A stretch of 64,000 nt of DNA. It comes from Entomomonas asaccharolytica. GTDB lineage: Bacteria; Pseudomonadota; Gammaproteobacteria; Pseudomonadales; Pseudomonadaceae. This document shows positions 8,592 to 17,963 of this stretch, piece after piece. Under the pieces are notes generated by a model. The model made no database searches. It was not told where the DNA came from and worked only from the letters and a program-made list of their open reading frames with translations. Numbering within the stretch: the stretch's first letter is position 1; each line of letters starts with the position of its first letter. Made by a program: the position numbers and the translations under genes. The stretch spans positions 1,069,673-1,133,672 of the forward strand of contig NZ_CP067393.1 in the NCBI RefSeq assembly GCF_016653615.1, given 5' to 3'.

Positions 8592-9743
8592 TTAATCTAA
8601 AAAATATTCCAATAAGTTGTTTAAAAAAAGAAAACCTTGTGGAGTGGCTACTAGTCGTTTATCACTGGTGGCTAGTAAACCAGCTTGTCTTGCTTTTTGA
8701 CAAGTTTTTTCGATGGTGGCTAAGGTTAAATAAGTACGTTCTGTAAAAAAGTGAGTGGGTACACCTTCTTTTAAGCGTAATGCATTCATCATAAATTCTA
8801 CAGGTAGCTCTTCATGAGTTAATTGTCGTTCGCCTGCTTGGTAAGGTTTATTAGGTGCTAGATAGTCTTTAGGTACACGGGTTTTCCAGTTACGGTAAAT
8901 AGTGCCATTCGGTTGAGTTAGCTTGCCATGCGCTCCTGCACCTATGCCTATAAAATCACCAAATGTCCAGTAGTTAAGGTTATGCTTTGCTTGTGCATTG
9001 GCTGATTTTGCGTAAGCGGAAATTTCGTATTGTTGAAAGCCATTTTCAGCTAGTAGAGATTGCCCTTGTTCTTGGATAGCCCATAGTGCCTCATCTTCTG
9101 GTAATACAGGAGGATGTGACCAATATGCGGTGTTAGGTTCGATGGTTAGTTGATACCAAGAGAGATGATCTGGTTGTAATGCAATGGCTTGTTGTAAATC
9201 AGCGATAGCTTGTGCGGGTGTCTGTTGTGGTAAACCATGCATCAAGTCGAGATTCAAGCGCGTAAATCCTGCTTGATGAGCCATTTCAGCCGCTTTTATG
9301 GCTTCCTGTGCTGAATGAATACGCCCTAAAGCTTGTAGCTGTGTGCTGTGAAAACTTTGAACACCAATAGATAAACGATTAATCCCCAGACTAAAATAAT
9401 CAGCAAATTTTTGTTGTTCTGCTGTGCCAGGATTTGCTTCTAGTGTAATTTCTATATCGTCGGCTAAGGTAAGTTGTTTGCTAATACCATTAAGGAGAAA
9501 TTCAAAACTGTTAGCAGAAAATAGGCTAGGCGTACCGCCCCCTATAAAAATAGACTGAATAGGGCGTTGTTGCGCTGCATCCAGTTCTAAAGCAAGGTCT
9601 GCTAATAAAGCTGTTATATATTCTTGCTCTGGTAGTTGGTCATGTGTGGTGTGTGAGTTAAAATCGCAATAGGGACATTTACGCACACACCAAGGAATAT
9701 GAATATAGAGTGATAGTGGTGGTAATGTGATAGCTTGGTTCAT
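8592..9743 (-). CDS. hemW: HemW, radical-SAM heme chaperone
   Basis: The protein has 383 residues. The radical-SAM cluster motif C-V-R-K-C-P-Y-C (Cys19, Cys23, Cys26) follows L-Y-I-H-I-P-W. The fourth cysteine typical of coproporphyrinogen dehydrogenase HemN (CxxxCxxCxC) is replaced by Phe-Asn, the hallmark of HemW, which binds and delivers heme. G-G-G-T-P-S and the C-terminal HemN_C region (N-Y-W-T-F-G-D-F-I-G-I-G-A-G-A-H-G) are present. Its start codon overlaps the rdgB stop by one base (TAATG), indicating translational coupling. The same order occurs in Pseudomonas. Confidence 0.93.
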   Translation of the reverse strand: MNQAITLPPLSLYIHIPWCVRKCPYCDFNSHTTHDQLPEQEYITALLADLALELDAAQQRPIQSIFIGGGTPSLFSANSFEFLLNGISKQLTLADDIEITLEANPGTAEQQKFADYFSLGINRLSIGVQSFHSTQLQALGRIHSAQEAIKAAEMAHQAGFTRLNLDLMHGLPQQTPAQAIADLQQAIALQPDHLSWYQLTIEPNTAYWSHPPVLPEDEALWAIQEQGQSLLAENGFQQYEISAYAKSANAQAKHNLNYWTFGDFIGIGAGAHGKLTQPNGTIYRNWKTRVPKDYLAPNKPYQAGERQLTHEELPVEFMMNALRLKEGVPTHFFTERTYLTLATIEKTCQKARQAGLLATSDKRLVATPQGFLFLNNLLEYFLD

Positions 9744-10336
9744 TAAATGGTTAAACGCTGTTTTAATAATGCCATAGCCTTAGCACGGTGGCTAAGTTGA
9801 TTTTTTAGCTCTGGTGATAGCTCAGCGCTTGAACATTGTTGTTCGGCGACCCAAAATAGGGGGTCATAGCCAAAACCGTTAGTACCTCTTGCTTCAAATA
9901 GAATACTGCCTTGCCAGATGCCTTCACAAATAATGGGCATAGGGTCATTTTCATGACGAACTAAGGCTAGTGCGCAAATAAATTGAGCAGTGCGTTGCTG
10001 TTCTGGAATATCTTTTAATTCGTTAAGTAATTTAGCATTGTTGGCTTGGTCACCTGCATTACCTGCATAGCGTGCAGAATAAATACCTGGTGCACCTTGT
10101 AAAATATCCACAGCTAGACCTGAATCATCAGCTAGGGCAGGTAATCCTGATACTTTGGCTGCATGTCGTGCTTTTAAAATGGCATTTTCCACAAAACTAA
10201 GCCCTGTTTCTTCTGGCTCAATAGATGAAAACTCTGCCACAGAGTGAACTTCAAAGTGATCACCCAACATTTTTTGTAGTTCTTTTAGTTTACCTTGGTT
10301 ATGGCTGGCTAATACTAGCTTTTGGTGGTTAGTCAT
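9743..10336 (-). CDS. rdgB: RdgB/HAM1 dITP/XTP pyrophosphatase
   Basis: The protein has 197 residues, the normal size. The conserved N-terminal [10 protein letters not shown] motif, the catalytic D-D-S-G-L region at about 68-72, F-G-Y-D-P-L-F and a C-terminal L-S-H-R-A-K-A are all present. The enzyme hydrolyses non-canonical purine nucleoside triphosphates (dITP, XTP) to monophosphates and so sanitises the nucleotide pool. It lies between metW and hemW in one operon. The DUF4426-type gene that I recall between metW and rdgB in P. aeruginosa is absent here. Confidence 0.95.
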   Translation of the reverse strand: MTNHQKLVLASHNQGKLKELQKMLGDHFEVHSVAEFSSIEPEETGLSFVENAILKARHAAKVSGLPALADDSGLAVDILQGAPGIYSARYAGNAGDQANNAKLLNELKDIPEQQRTAQFICALALVRHENDPMPIICEGIWQGSILFEARGTNGFGYDPLFWVAEQQCSSAELSPELKNQLSHRAKAMALLKQRLTI

Positions 10337-10355
10337 TGTGTTCTCAATTTACTTA

Positions 10356-10952
10356 CTAAATATTGGATGTTAATTGGTAAATACCAATTTCACTCATCAG
10401 GTTTGGCCATAAACGGGTTAGCATTGTATCGTGATGTTGGCTGTTAACTGCTAATCGTTGTAATACCTTTGCGCCTAGTTGTTTAGTTAAGTTTTCAAAA
10501 TCCTTAAAGGTACAAAAGTGGATATTGGGTGTGTTATACCATGTATAAGGTAAAAATTCTGATACTGGCATTTTACCTTTGAGGCTAAGGTAAAGACGAC
10601 AACGCCAATGACCAAAATTGGGAAAAGTGATAATGCAGGTTTTACCAACCCGTAACATTTCTTGTAGTAGTCTATCTGGGTAGTGTACTGCTTGAATGGC
10701 TTGGGTCATAATTACTACATCAAAACTTTGGGTAGCAAAGTTGGCAAGCCCTTCATCGAGGTTTTGTTGAATAACATTAACCCCTTTTTGCAAGCATTGG
10801 TTGATATTGGCAGGATCAATTTCTAAACCGTAGCCACTAACTGCTTTATGTTTTGTTAAATAGGAGAGTAGCTCACCATTACCACAGCCTAAGTCTAGGA
10901 TTCTACTATTGTTAGGAATCCATTCTTGGATAATTTCTAAATCAGCACGCAT
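10356..10952 (-). CDS. metW: MetW, methionine biosynthesis methyltransferase-like protein
   Basis: The protein has 198 residues and is a SAM-binding Rossmann protein with D-L-G-C-G-N-G-E-L near residues 20-28. The start M-R-A-D-L-E-I-I matches other MetW proteins. ATG 10952 is preceded by AAGGTG six bases upstream and is preferred to the earlier ATG at 10973, which would overlap metX. MetW is needed with MetX for full homoserine acyltransferase activity in pseudomonads. The gene begins 10 bases after the metX stop. Confidence 0.93.
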   Translation of the reverse strand: MRADLEIIQEWIPNNSRILDLGCGNGELLSYLTKHKAVSGYGLEIDPANINQCLQKGVNVIQQNLDEGLANFATQSFDVVIMTQAIQAVHYPDRLLQEMLRVGKTCIITFPNFGHWRCRLYLSLKGKMPVSEFLPYTWYNTPNIHFCTFKDFENLTKQLGAKVLQRLAVNSQHHDTMLTRLWPNLMSEIGIYQLTSNI

Positions 10953-10962
10953 TATATTCACC

Positions 10963-12105
10963 TTAAATAACAATACGTTGCATATAGGTTGTAAAAGCTT
11001 CTTGATACCTTGGAATTGGCATTAAGAAAGCATCATGACCTTGTGGTGCATCGATGTCTAAATAGCTTACATTTTTACCTGCGGCAACCAGTGCATCAAC
11101 TATTTCTTTTGAGCGAGCAGGGGAGAAGCGCCAATCTGTAGTAAATGATATTAAGAAGAAACTAGCGTTTACATGGGCAAAAGTGGTAGCAAGATCACCA
11201 TTGTGTTTGGCAGCAGGATCAAAATAATCCAAGGCTTTAGTCATTAGTAAATAGGTATTGGCATCAAAACGGCCTGAGAATTCTTCACCTTGATAGCGGA
11301 GGTAGCTTTCTACTTGGAATTCTACATTATGAAAATCATAGTTAAGCTTTTCATGTTTTAAGTCACGACCAAACTTCTGCCCCATCGCATCGTCAGATAG
11401 GTAGGTGATATGCCCAACCATACGTGCTAACATTAAGCCACGTTTAGGAATAACCCCTTGTTCTTGGAAGTTACCCTCTAAAAAGTCAGGGTCAGATAAG
11501 ATAGCTTGTCTGGCTACTTCATTAAAAGCAATATTTTGAGCTGAAAGTTTAGGGGCGGCAGCAATAGCCACACAATGACGAAGGCGGTCTGGGTAGCTAA
11601 TAGCCCATTGCATGGCTTGCATACCGCCTAGACTACCACCTACGACTGCTGCCCATTGTACAATACCTAATTTATCCGCTAATCTGGCTTGGCTATTTAC
11701 CCAATCTTCCACAGTGACGATAGGAAAGGTAGAGCCATAGGGCTTATTGGTTTCTGGATTAATACTGGTTGGGCCAGTAGAACCATTGCAACCACCTAGA
11801 TTATTAATACTCACTACAAAGAATTTATTGGTATCAATGGGCTTATTAGGGCCTATATAGTTGTCCCACCAACCTGATTTTTTTTCGTCTTCTTTATGAT
11901 AACCTGCGGCATGGTGATGACCTGAGAGTGCATGACAAATTAACACTGCATTACTACGATGCTCATTTAATTTGCCATAGGTTTCATAGATAATTTCATA
12001 ACCAGCAGCCAACTCTTTGCCACAAGCTAGTCTTAGTGGTTTATCAAATGACATAATCTGCGGTGTGACGAGCCCTACAGAATCCACAGGAAAATTAGTT
12101 GTCAT
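10963..12105 (-). CDS. metX: MetX, homoserine O-acyltransferase (probably O-succinyl)
   Basis: The protein has 380 residues and an alpha/beta-hydrolase fold. The nucleophile Ser158 lies in [19 protein letters not shown] lies near 55-65, and the catalytic His is in Q-G-H-D-A-F-L near the C-terminus. It acylates homoserine in methionine synthesis. Pseudomonad MetX proteins use succinyl-CoA, and the O-succinylhomoserine sulfhydrylase metZ at 60539-61750 agrees with that, so succinyl specificity is inferred. It is the head of metX-metW-rdgB-hemW. No SAM riboswitch is seen in the 41 bases upstream. Confidence 0.93.
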   Translation of the reverse strand: MTTNFPVDSVGLVTPQIMSFDKPLRLACGKELAAGYEIIYETYGKLNEHRSNAVLICHALSGHHHAAGYHKEDEKKSGWWDNYIGPNKPIDTNKFFVVSINNLGGCNGSTGPTSINPETNKPYGSTFPIVTVEDWVNSQARLADKLGIVQWAAVVGGSLGGMQAMQWAISYPDRLRHCVAIAAAPKLSAQNIAFNEVARQAILSDPDFLEGNFQEQGVIPKRGLMLARMVGHITYLSDDAMGQKFGRDLKHEKLNYDFHNVEFQVESYLRYQGEEFSGRFDANTYLLMTKALDYFDPAAKHNGDLATTFAHVNASFFLISFTTDWRFSPARSKEIVDALVAAGKNVSYLDIDAPQGHDAFLMPIPRYQEAFTTYMQRIVI

Positions 12106-12146
12106 TGATAATTCCTTATTAAATAGAAATAACCCAATCTAAATTG

Positions 12147-12698
12147 TTACCCAATTAGCTTTGCAATAAAGTTACTGATAAGAAACAGTAATATCAGTGC
12201 AATCATCGGCGTGATATCAATAATTCCAATAGGGGGGATAACACGACGTAAAGGAGCCAATATAAAATTACTAATTTGCTTAATCAATATAGCTGCTGGC
12301 GCTCTACTGTCTGGAGCGATCCATGACAAGATGGCATTCCCAATGAAAATTAAGAACAGTAAATATACAAAAGTATCGAGTAAAGCTATAAATGAAACAA
12401 TCAGTATATTAACAAAGGCTAGGAGAATATTTTGACCTTGTAGCAAGAGTAAGATGATGATGATAATCAGTTGTACTATATAGGCCAGAATAATAGAAGC
12501 AAAATCTTGTCTGCCAATGCTAGGAATTATTTTTCTAATTGGTTTTAGTAAAGGGTGAGTCACTTTTACTATAAACTGGCTGATAGGGTTATAAAAGTCA
12601 GCACGCGCCATCTGTAGTAAAAAACGTAACAGAATGATGGAAATATAAATCTTTCCTAGCAAAGCAATAATCATTAATAAAATATTTAAACCTGTCAC
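12147..12698 (-). CDS. yggT: YggT-family membrane protein
   Basis: The protein has 183 residues and two copies of the YggT domain, each with two membrane spans flanking a R-x-(I/V)-I-P-x-I-G motif (K-I-I-P-S-I-G and R-V-I-P-P-I-G). The start is GTG 12698, with AGGTAG upstream. YggT proteins are inner-membrane proteins linked to osmotic-shock resistance and, by gene neighbourhood, to cell division and PLP homeostasis. Here yggS is 85 bases upstream. In P. aeruginosa proC lies between these two genes, and it is missing here. Confidence 0.88.
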   Translation of the reverse strand: MTGLNILLMIIALLGKIYISIILLRFLLQMARADFYNPISQFIVKVTHPLLKPIRKIIPSIGRQDFASIILAYIVQLIIIIILLLLQGQNILLAFVNILIVSFIALLDTFVYLLFLIFIGNAILSWIAPDSRAPAAILIKQISNFILAPLRRVIPPIGIIDITPMIALILLFLISNFIAKLIG

Positions 12699-12783
12699 TT
12701 GAATCTACCTAGTATTTTACTGTGTGCTTTAAGCAAAATGTTAATTTTAAGGGAAAATAGCAAGTAATGAAACAGGCCTATTG

Positions 12784-13479
12784 TTAAACTTTATAATTTC
12801 TTTCACCAAAAATAGCTGTGCCGATCCGCAGCCAAGTGGCACCTTCGGCAATTGCAGCTTCCAGATCATAACTCATACCCATGGAAAGAGTATCTAGATA
12901 GAGATTAAGCTGTTGATTAATATTATCTTTTAATTTTCTTAAAGTAGCAAAAGCCATATGTTGTGCTTGTTTATCATCGGTTGGTTCAGGAATAGCCATC
13001 AGTCCCCTTAATTGCAGCTTTGGCATTGTATTAATTGCTTCAACCAGTGGTATAAGCTCGGCAGGATTACAACCTGATTTACTTTGCTCACCGCTAATAT
13101 TAACTTGTATGCATATTTGTAATGGGGGAAGTTCCAAGGGGCGTTGATTATTTAATCGTTCAGCAATTTTAAGACGATCAACTGAGTGAACCCACTGAAA
13201 GTTTTCAGCAATATCTTTGGTTTTGTTGGATTGAATTGGCCCAATAAAATGCCAGATTAATGGTAAGTTATTGAGTTCTGACTGTTTTTGTAAGGCTTCT
13301 TGTAGGTAATTTTCACCAAAATTGGTGATACCACATTGAAAAGCTTCTTGAATGGCTTTGGCAGGTTTAGTTTTACTAACAGCCAGTAAATATATTTGCT
13401 TTGGATCTCGTTTAGTAATGGCAGCTATTTGAATGATACGTTGCTGAATAAAATCAATGTTTTTACTTATTTCTGACAT
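12784..13479 (-). CDS. yggS: YggS/PLPBP pyridoxal-phosphate homeostasis protein
   Basis: The protein has 231 residues and a fold-type III PLP-binding barrel without a catalytic domain. The PLP lysine is K36 in L-L-A-V-S-K-T-K-P. H-F-I-G-P-I-Q-S-N-K, S-G-C-N-P-A-E and the C-terminal S-M-G-M-S-Y-D-L-E-A-A-I-A-x-G-A-T-W-L-R-I-G-T-A-I-F-G phosphate-binding loop are intact. It buffers free PLP and affects amino-acid and B6 pools. It is divergent from pilT across a 108-base AT-rich spacer, the same arrangement as in Pseudomonas. Confidence 0.95.
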   Translation of the reverse strand: MSEISKNIDFIQQRIIQIAAITKRDPKQIYLLAVSKTKPAKAIQEAFQCGITNFGENYLQEALQKQSELNNLPLIWHFIGPIQSNKTKDIAENFQWVHSVDRLKIAERLNNQRPLELPPLQICIQVNISGEQSKSGCNPAELIPLVEAINTMPKLQLRGLMAIPEPTDDKQAQHMAFATLRKLKDNINQQLNLYLDTLSMGMSYDLEAAIAEGATWLRIGTAIFGERNYKV

Positions 13480-13587
13480 TTATAACCTGTAAGTCGATGT
13501 GTAATATAGTCAAGATGTGATATATTTATAAACAATATTAACATGCTTTCATGGATTATTTGATTTTATTTGGAGGTTTAAAGCATT

Positions 13588-14604
13588 ATGGAAATCACTG
13601 AACTATTAGCGTTTAGCGCAGAACACAAAGCATCAGACTTACATTTATCTGCGGGATTACCGCCAATGATCCGTGTGGATGGGGATGTACGTCGTATAAA
13701 CCTCCCTCCTTTAGATCATAAGCAAGTGCATAGCCTTGTTTACGATATTATGAATGATAGACAACGTAAGGAATACGAAGAAAACTTGGAAACAGACTTT
13801 TCTGTTGAAGTTCCTGGTTTGGCACGTTTCCGGGTAAATGCTTTTAATCAAAATCGTGGCGCAGCGGCCGTATTTCGTACCATTCCTTCTAAAGTATTAA
13901 CCATGACCGAGTTAGGCATGGGCGATGTATTTGAGAAAGTTTGTAATAATGATCGTGGTTTAGTGTTGGTAACAGGACCTACGGGTTCTGGTAAATCAAC
14001 TACACTTGCAGCTATGGTGGATTATGTTAATGCCACCCGTTATGAACATATTTTAACCATTGAAGACCCTATTGAATTCGTTCATGAATCTAAAAAATGC
14101 CTTGTTAACCAACGTGAAGTTCATAGGGATACCTTAGGATTTAATGAAGCTTTACGTAGTGCACTGCGTGAAGACCCTGATATCATCCTTGTAGGTGAAA
14201 TGCGTGACTTGGAAACTATTCGTTTGGCATTAACTGCCGCAGAAACTGGTCACTTGGTATTTGGTACATTACATACCAGTTCAGCTGCAAAAACCATTGA
14301 CCGTATTATTGATGTATTCCCAGCTGCTGAAAAAGCAATGATCCGTTCCATGCTCTCGGAATCATTACAAGCAGTAATCTCACAGAAATTGATTAAGAAG
14401 ATTGGTGGGGGCCGTGTTGCTGCCCATGAAATCATGATTGGTACACCTGCCATTAGAAACTTGATTCGTGAAGATAAGGTTGCACAAATGAACTCTTCTA
14501 TTCAAACGGGCGCTCAAGTAGGTATGAAAACTATGGATGCTAGTTTGAGGCTGTTAGTTGAGAAAGGCTTTATTGAAAGGATTTATTTGAAAAAAACGGA
14601 TTAA
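13588..14604 (+). CDS. pilT: PilT, type IV pilus retraction ATPase
   Basis: The protein has 338 residues. Walker A GPTGSGKS is at 130-137, the Asp box I-L-T-I-E-D-P-I-E-F-V-H at 155-166, Walker B-like D-P-D-I-I-L-V-G-E-M-R-D at 196-207, and the A-I-R-N-L-I-R-E motif required for retraction is near 288-295. This hexameric ATPase drives pilus depolymerisation and twitching. GGAGG lies 11 bases upstream of the ATG. The last 10-12 residues differ from the usual PilT tail and the protein is a few residues shorter than the 344 of P. aeruginosa. pilU follows after 66 bases. Confidence 0.96.
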   Translation: MEITELLAFSAEHKASDLHLSAGLPPMIRVDGDVRRINLPPLDHKQVHSLVYDIMNDRQRKEYEENLETDFSVEVPGLARFRVNAFNQNRGAAAVFRTIPSKVLTMTELGMGDVFEKVCNNDRGLVLVTGPTGSGKSTTLAAMVDYVNATRYEHILTIEDPIEFVHESKKCLVNQREVHRDTLGFNEALRSALREDPDIILVGEMRDLETIRLALTAAETGHLVFGTLHTSSAAKTIDRIIDVFPAAEKAMIRSMLSESLQAVISQKLIKKIGGGRVAAHEIMIGTPAIRNLIREDKVAQMNSSIQTGAQVGMKTMDASLRLLVEKGFIERIYLKKTD

Positions 14605-14670
14605 TTAATAATTATTATATTAGATTTATTTTAAAAATTTATATGTATTTATTTTTATGTAGGTAGTGAG

Positions 14671-15813
14671 ATGGAGTTTGAGAAATTATTACAGTTCATG
14701 GTTGATAAGAAAGCCTCTGACTTATTTTTAACAGTGGGAGTTCCACCTTGTATTAAAGTTGATGGCAAGTTATCTCCATTACCTGTAGATAAACTAAACG
14801 GAGACAGGATGAAAGAGTTGGCTAGGTTATTAATGACCGAACGCCAACAAAAAGAGTTTGCTTCTACACAGGAGTGTAACTTTGCAGTTAGTTATCCTGG
14901 AATTGGACGTTTTAGGGTGAGTGCTTATATTCAGCGTAATCAAGTGGGCATGGTATTACGTCGGATTGTTACTGAGATTCCTAGCCTAGAGCAGTTGGCC
15001 TTACCGAGAATTATCAAAGACTTAGCCATGGTAAAACGTGGCTTGGTCTTGTTCGTTGGGGCTACAGGTGCAGGTAAATCTACTTCACTAGCAGCGATGG
15101 TAGATTATCGTAATACTCATTCTACAGGGCATATTATTTCGATTGAGGACCCCATCGAATATTTGTTTAATCATAAGAACTGTATTGTAACGCAACGGGA
15201 AGTTGGGCTTGATACAGAGTCGTTTGAAATTGCTCTTAAAAATACCTTACGTCAGGCACCTGATGTTATTATGATTGGTGAGGTACGTACCCGTCAAACC
15301 ATGGAGTATGCATTGGCTTTTGCTGAAACTGGGCATTTATGTTTAGCGACCTTACATGCTAATAATGCAAACCAAGCATTAGATCGTATTATCAGCTTTT
15401 TCCCAACTGAACGTCATTCGCAAGTATGGCTAGACTTATCATTAAATCTACGGGCGATTGTAGCGCAGCAATTAATTCCTAATAAAACGGGTGTAGGTCG
15501 TCAAGCAGCTGTAGAAGTATTATTAGGAACACCACTTGTATCGGATATGATTCGTACAGGTCAAGTAACAGAGTTAAAAGGCATTATGTCTCGTTCCGTT
15601 GAGTTAGGCATGCAAACCTTTGACCAAGCCTTATTTGATCTATTTGAGAGAGGTTTAATCTCTTATGAATCAGCATTAGCTTGTGCAGACTCTGTAAATG
15701 ACTTACGTTTAATGATTAAATTAAACTCTGAGAAAAATGTTAAAGCTTCCTCAAGTGAATTATCAGGTGTCAAATTAAAAGACTATGATGACGAAGAGGA
15801 TGATGATATTTAA
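14671..15813 (+). CDS. pilU: PilU, PilT-paralogous retraction ATPase
   Basis: The protein has 380 residues (P. aeruginosa PilU has 382). Walker A GATGAGKS is at 130-137 and Walker B-like A-P-D-V-I-M-I-G-E-V-R-T near 196-207. An acidic C-terminal tail, D-Y-D-D-E-E-D-D-D-I, is typical of PilU and distinguishes it from PilT. PilU assists PilT in forceful pilus retraction. A strong terminator directly follows, so pilT-pilU forms a closed two-gene operon. Confidence 0.95.
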   Translation: MEFEKLLQFMVDKKASDLFLTVGVPPCIKVDGKLSPLPVDKLNGDRMKELARLLMTERQQKEFASTQECNFAVSYPGIGRFRVSAYIQRNQVGMVLRRIVTEIPSLEQLALPRIIKDLAMVKRGLVLFVGATGAGKSTSLAAMVDYRNTHSTGHIISIEDPIEYLFNHKNCIVTQREVGLDTESFEIALKNTLRQAPDVIMIGEVRTRQTMEYALAFAETGHLCLATLHANNANQALDRIISFFPTERHSQVWLDLSLNLRAIVAQQLIPNKTGVGRQAAVEVLLGTPLVSDMIRTGQVTELKGIMSRSVELGMQTFDQALFDLFERGLISYESALACADSVNDLRLMIKLNSEKNVKASSSELSGVKLKDYDDEEDDDI

Positions 15814-15822
15814 TCACTAATA

Positions 15823-15852
15823 AAAAAATAGCCCAACAACGGGCTATTTTTT
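15823..15852. terminator. Bidirectional terminator between pilU and the MORN-like gene
   Basis: A perfect 12-bp stem AAAAAATAGCCC/GGGCTATTTTTT with a 6-base loop serves both pilU (+) and the convergent gene ending at 15868 (-). Confidence 0.85.
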
Positions 15853-15867
15853 ATTGTATTAAAATAT

Positions 15868-16761
15868 CTACTCTATCATATTGCGGATAGTAGAGGTACA
15901 GCGTTCATTGTTATCGCCAGTATAAATAACAGAACCCTGATCGTCCCAAATACTGCAATTTATGTTTGAATCATTTCTTTTTAAATACGCAGCTTTCTGG
16001 TTGTTTTTGTGCCATATAGTAATTTCAGTCGCTGTATTATTGTTATATACAAACTCACTTTGTTTATTTTGGTTTGGATAATAGGTAACATGAGGGCCGT
16101 GTAATTTATCATTATGATAGGTTTCTATAGAGTATTTATTACCAGATTTATCCCAATAGGTACTGACCCCTTCCTTTTTGCCTTTTTTATACTGTTTCTC
16201 AGCCACTTTCTTACCCTCTTCCCAATAGGAAACGGTTTCAAATTGACCATCTATAAAGTAAATTTCAAGAGTTTTATTACCTTGTTCATTCCAATAAACA
16301 GCATAACCATTTTCTTTGCCATCAATGTAATATTGTTCTAGTTCTTTTTGACCATTACTATGCCAACTGGTTAATAGCCCATCTTTCTGACCATCCTTAT
16401 AATTAGCTTCCATATTTTTCTGGCCATTTTCATACCATAATATTAAGCCACCATGAATACTTTTAGGTAGGCCATCTACAAGATCAGTAGGCCTGTTAAA
16501 TGTAAAAGGCTCAGATTGTTTCTGGTTAGAGTTTTGATAAAAATCTTGTACAGTAATTCCCATATTATTGATTGATAAAACTTTTCTATAATAGCCATCT
16601 TTAGTGGGGGCTATTACAGGTCGCCAATCTTTATCGAAATAATAGATGGTGCTTTGTGATGAAGATAATAGCGAATTTTCACTACTTGTAAAATCTTCTG
16701 TGTATCCTATAACTGCCATACTGCATAGAATAATAGCAATAAAAACTGCCCAGTTTTTCAT
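15868..16761 (-). CDS. Secreted MORN-variant repeat protein (YwqK-like)
   Basis: The protein has 297 residues. An N-terminal signal peptide (K-N-W then a hydrophobic core, about residues 1-22) predicts export. From about residue 95 it has at least seven imperfect repeats of about 22 residues with the pattern W/Y-x-x-x-G-x-K-x-x-E-x-x-Y-x-x-G-x-x-x-G, the toxin-antitoxin YwqK-type MORN variant. Such proteins are often lipoproteins or periplasmic proteins linked to polymorphic toxin immunity, but no toxin gene is adjacent. The next gene upstream (16813-17253) also has a signal peptide and is 51 bases away, so the two may be cotranscribed. Function unknown. Confidence 0.65.
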   Translation of the reverse strand: MKNWAVFIAIILCSMAVIGYTEDFTSSENSLLSSSQSTIYYFDKDWRPVIAPTKDGYYRKVLSINNMGITVQDFYQNSNQKQSEPFTFNRPTDLVDGLPKSIHGGLILWYENGQKNMEANYKDGQKDGLLTSWHSNGQKELEQYYIDGKENGYAVYWNEQGNKTLEIYFIDGQFETVSYWEEGKKVAEKQYKKGKKEGVSTYWDKSGNKYSIETYHNDKLHGPHVTYYPNQNKQSEFVYNNNTATEITIWHKNNQKAAYLKRNDSNINCSIWDDQGSVIYTGDNNERCTSTIRNMIE

Positions 16762-16812
16762 TCTAATACTCCCTTTAAGTATCGTGACAATATATTCCTT
16801 TACCCAGTTTTT

Positions 16813-17253
16813 TTAAAAAGGCTCTAGTTGTGTATAAATTCCTCTAGCCTCAATGCCGAATTCTGCTGGCATTCCACAAGTTTTTTCTTGCTCTATAACA
16901 AGTTTTGGTGGTTTAAAGAAAAAATACAGATTACAGTTTTTATGAGGGCTAGAGTAAACACCAACACCTTGTGGATTAAATGTGGCAACTCCATCTACTT
17001 CATTATAATACTGTACAGTCATTGCCGAATGAGTAGGGGTTTGAGCACTAAAAATTTTAAAATAGAATTTACCATTAATAGGCGTAGTAATATAAGCATC
17101 TTTAATAAAATGTTCATAAGCGAAATAATACTGCCCTGTAACGGTTGTATCAGTAGTATAGGGAGGAGGGAAGTTTGATTGTGAGGTACCCTCATCAGAA
17201 AACGCTACTACTGAGAAGACCATTAAGTAGAAAGATAATAAGCGTATTAGCAT
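16813..17253 (-). CDS. Hypothetical secreted protein, 146 residues
   Basis: I do not recognise the family. The first 18 residues (L-I-R-L-L-S-F-Y-L-M-V-F-S-V-V-A-F-S) form a typical signal peptide, and the remainder is rich in aromatic residues and beta-type sequence. Two cysteines (N-C-N-L and T-C-G-M-P) about 20 residues apart could form a disulphide in the periplasm. It lies directly upstream of the MORN-variant gene on the same strand. A cell-envelope or secreted role is all that can be inferred. Confidence 0.6.
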   Translation of the reverse strand: MLIRLLSFYLMVFSVVAFSDEGTSQSNFPPPYTTDTTVTGQYYFAYEHFIKDAYITTPINGKFYFKIFSAQTPTHSAMTVQYYNEVDGVATFNPQGVGVYSSPHKNCNLYFFFKPPKLVIEQEKTCGMPAEFGIEARGIYTQLEPF

Positions 17254-17366
17254 AAAGAAGTGGACTATTGTTTATAGAAATATGGTGCATATTGTACTTA
17301 GAAAATAGCGTTTGTATAGGGTTAATCCACTTATTCATTGGATATTATCAGGCATCAAACAGCTAG

Positions 17367-17963
17367 TTAGTTGTTATTATGAAGAATATTGGCTTGAACC
17401 CTTCCTTTAGTTAAATCATTTAATAATTGTTGGAGTGTGGAGATATTTTGTTTAGGTAGTGCTAATAATAATGATATTCCTTCTGCATCAAAATTTTGTT
17501 GTTCAATTGTCGCCTCTAGAGAGTTTAACCTATTTTCTAATAAAGGCCATTCATGATAGTAGCAGCTAAATTGGCAAGAAATACGAGGAATTAATTCAAT
17601 AAGGGGTGCTTGCTGTAAGCAGCGAGCAACGCTGCCACCATATGCTCTTGCAAGACCGCCTGTGCCTAATTTTATACCACCAAACCAACGCGTAACAATT
17701 GCTACTATAGAGTCACATTGCTGGCCTTCGATTGCTGTTAGTATTGGTCTACCTGCTGTACCTGAGGGTTCGCCATCATCGTTAAAGCGATAGTTTTGAG
17801 CTATTTTCCACGCCCAACAATTATGTGTTGCTGTTGGATCACTGACTTTTTCAATGAACTCAGAAGCTTGTTCAATTGTACTGATAGGAGCAACTTGTAC
17901 GAGAAAGCGACTTTTTTTTATTTCTTCGATAACTTGAAAAGGTTCTGATAAAGTAAAAGCCAT
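17367..17963 (-). CDS. yigZ: YigZ/IMPACT-family protein
   Basis: The protein has 198 residues, the usual size. The IMPACT N-terminal domain signature D-D-G-E-P-S-G-T-A-G-R-P-I-L lies near 62-75, with V-T-R-W-F-G-G-I-K-L-G-T-G-G-L-A-R-A-Y following, and then a C-terminal ferredoxin-like domain. Members relate to eukaryotic IMPACT, which acts on Gcn2. The bacterial role is unsettled, and an RNA- or nucleotide-binding function is suggested by structure. It is transcribed alone, away from the hydrolase gene at 18118. Confidence 0.9.
   Translation of the reverse strand: MAFTLSEPFQVIEEIKKSRFLVQVAPISTIEQASEFIEKVSDPTATHNCWAWKIAQNYRFNDDGEPSGTAGRPILTAIEGQQCDSIVAIVTRWFGGIKLGTGGLARAYGGSVARCLQQAPLIELIPRISCQFSCYYHEWPLLENRLNSLEATIEQQNFDAEGISLLLALPKQNISTLQQLLNDLTKGRVQANILHNNN

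Noticed and set aside
12106-12146. SAM or other riboswitch before metX
   Set aside because: Only 41 bases separate metX from the yggT stop and no structured leader is visible.
14540-14660. Possible frameshift at the pilT 3' end, because the last 10-12 residues differ from the usual tail
   Set aside because: The other frame gives a run that does not resemble a PilT tail better, the core including A-I-R-N-L-I-R-E is intact, and length is within a few residues of normal.
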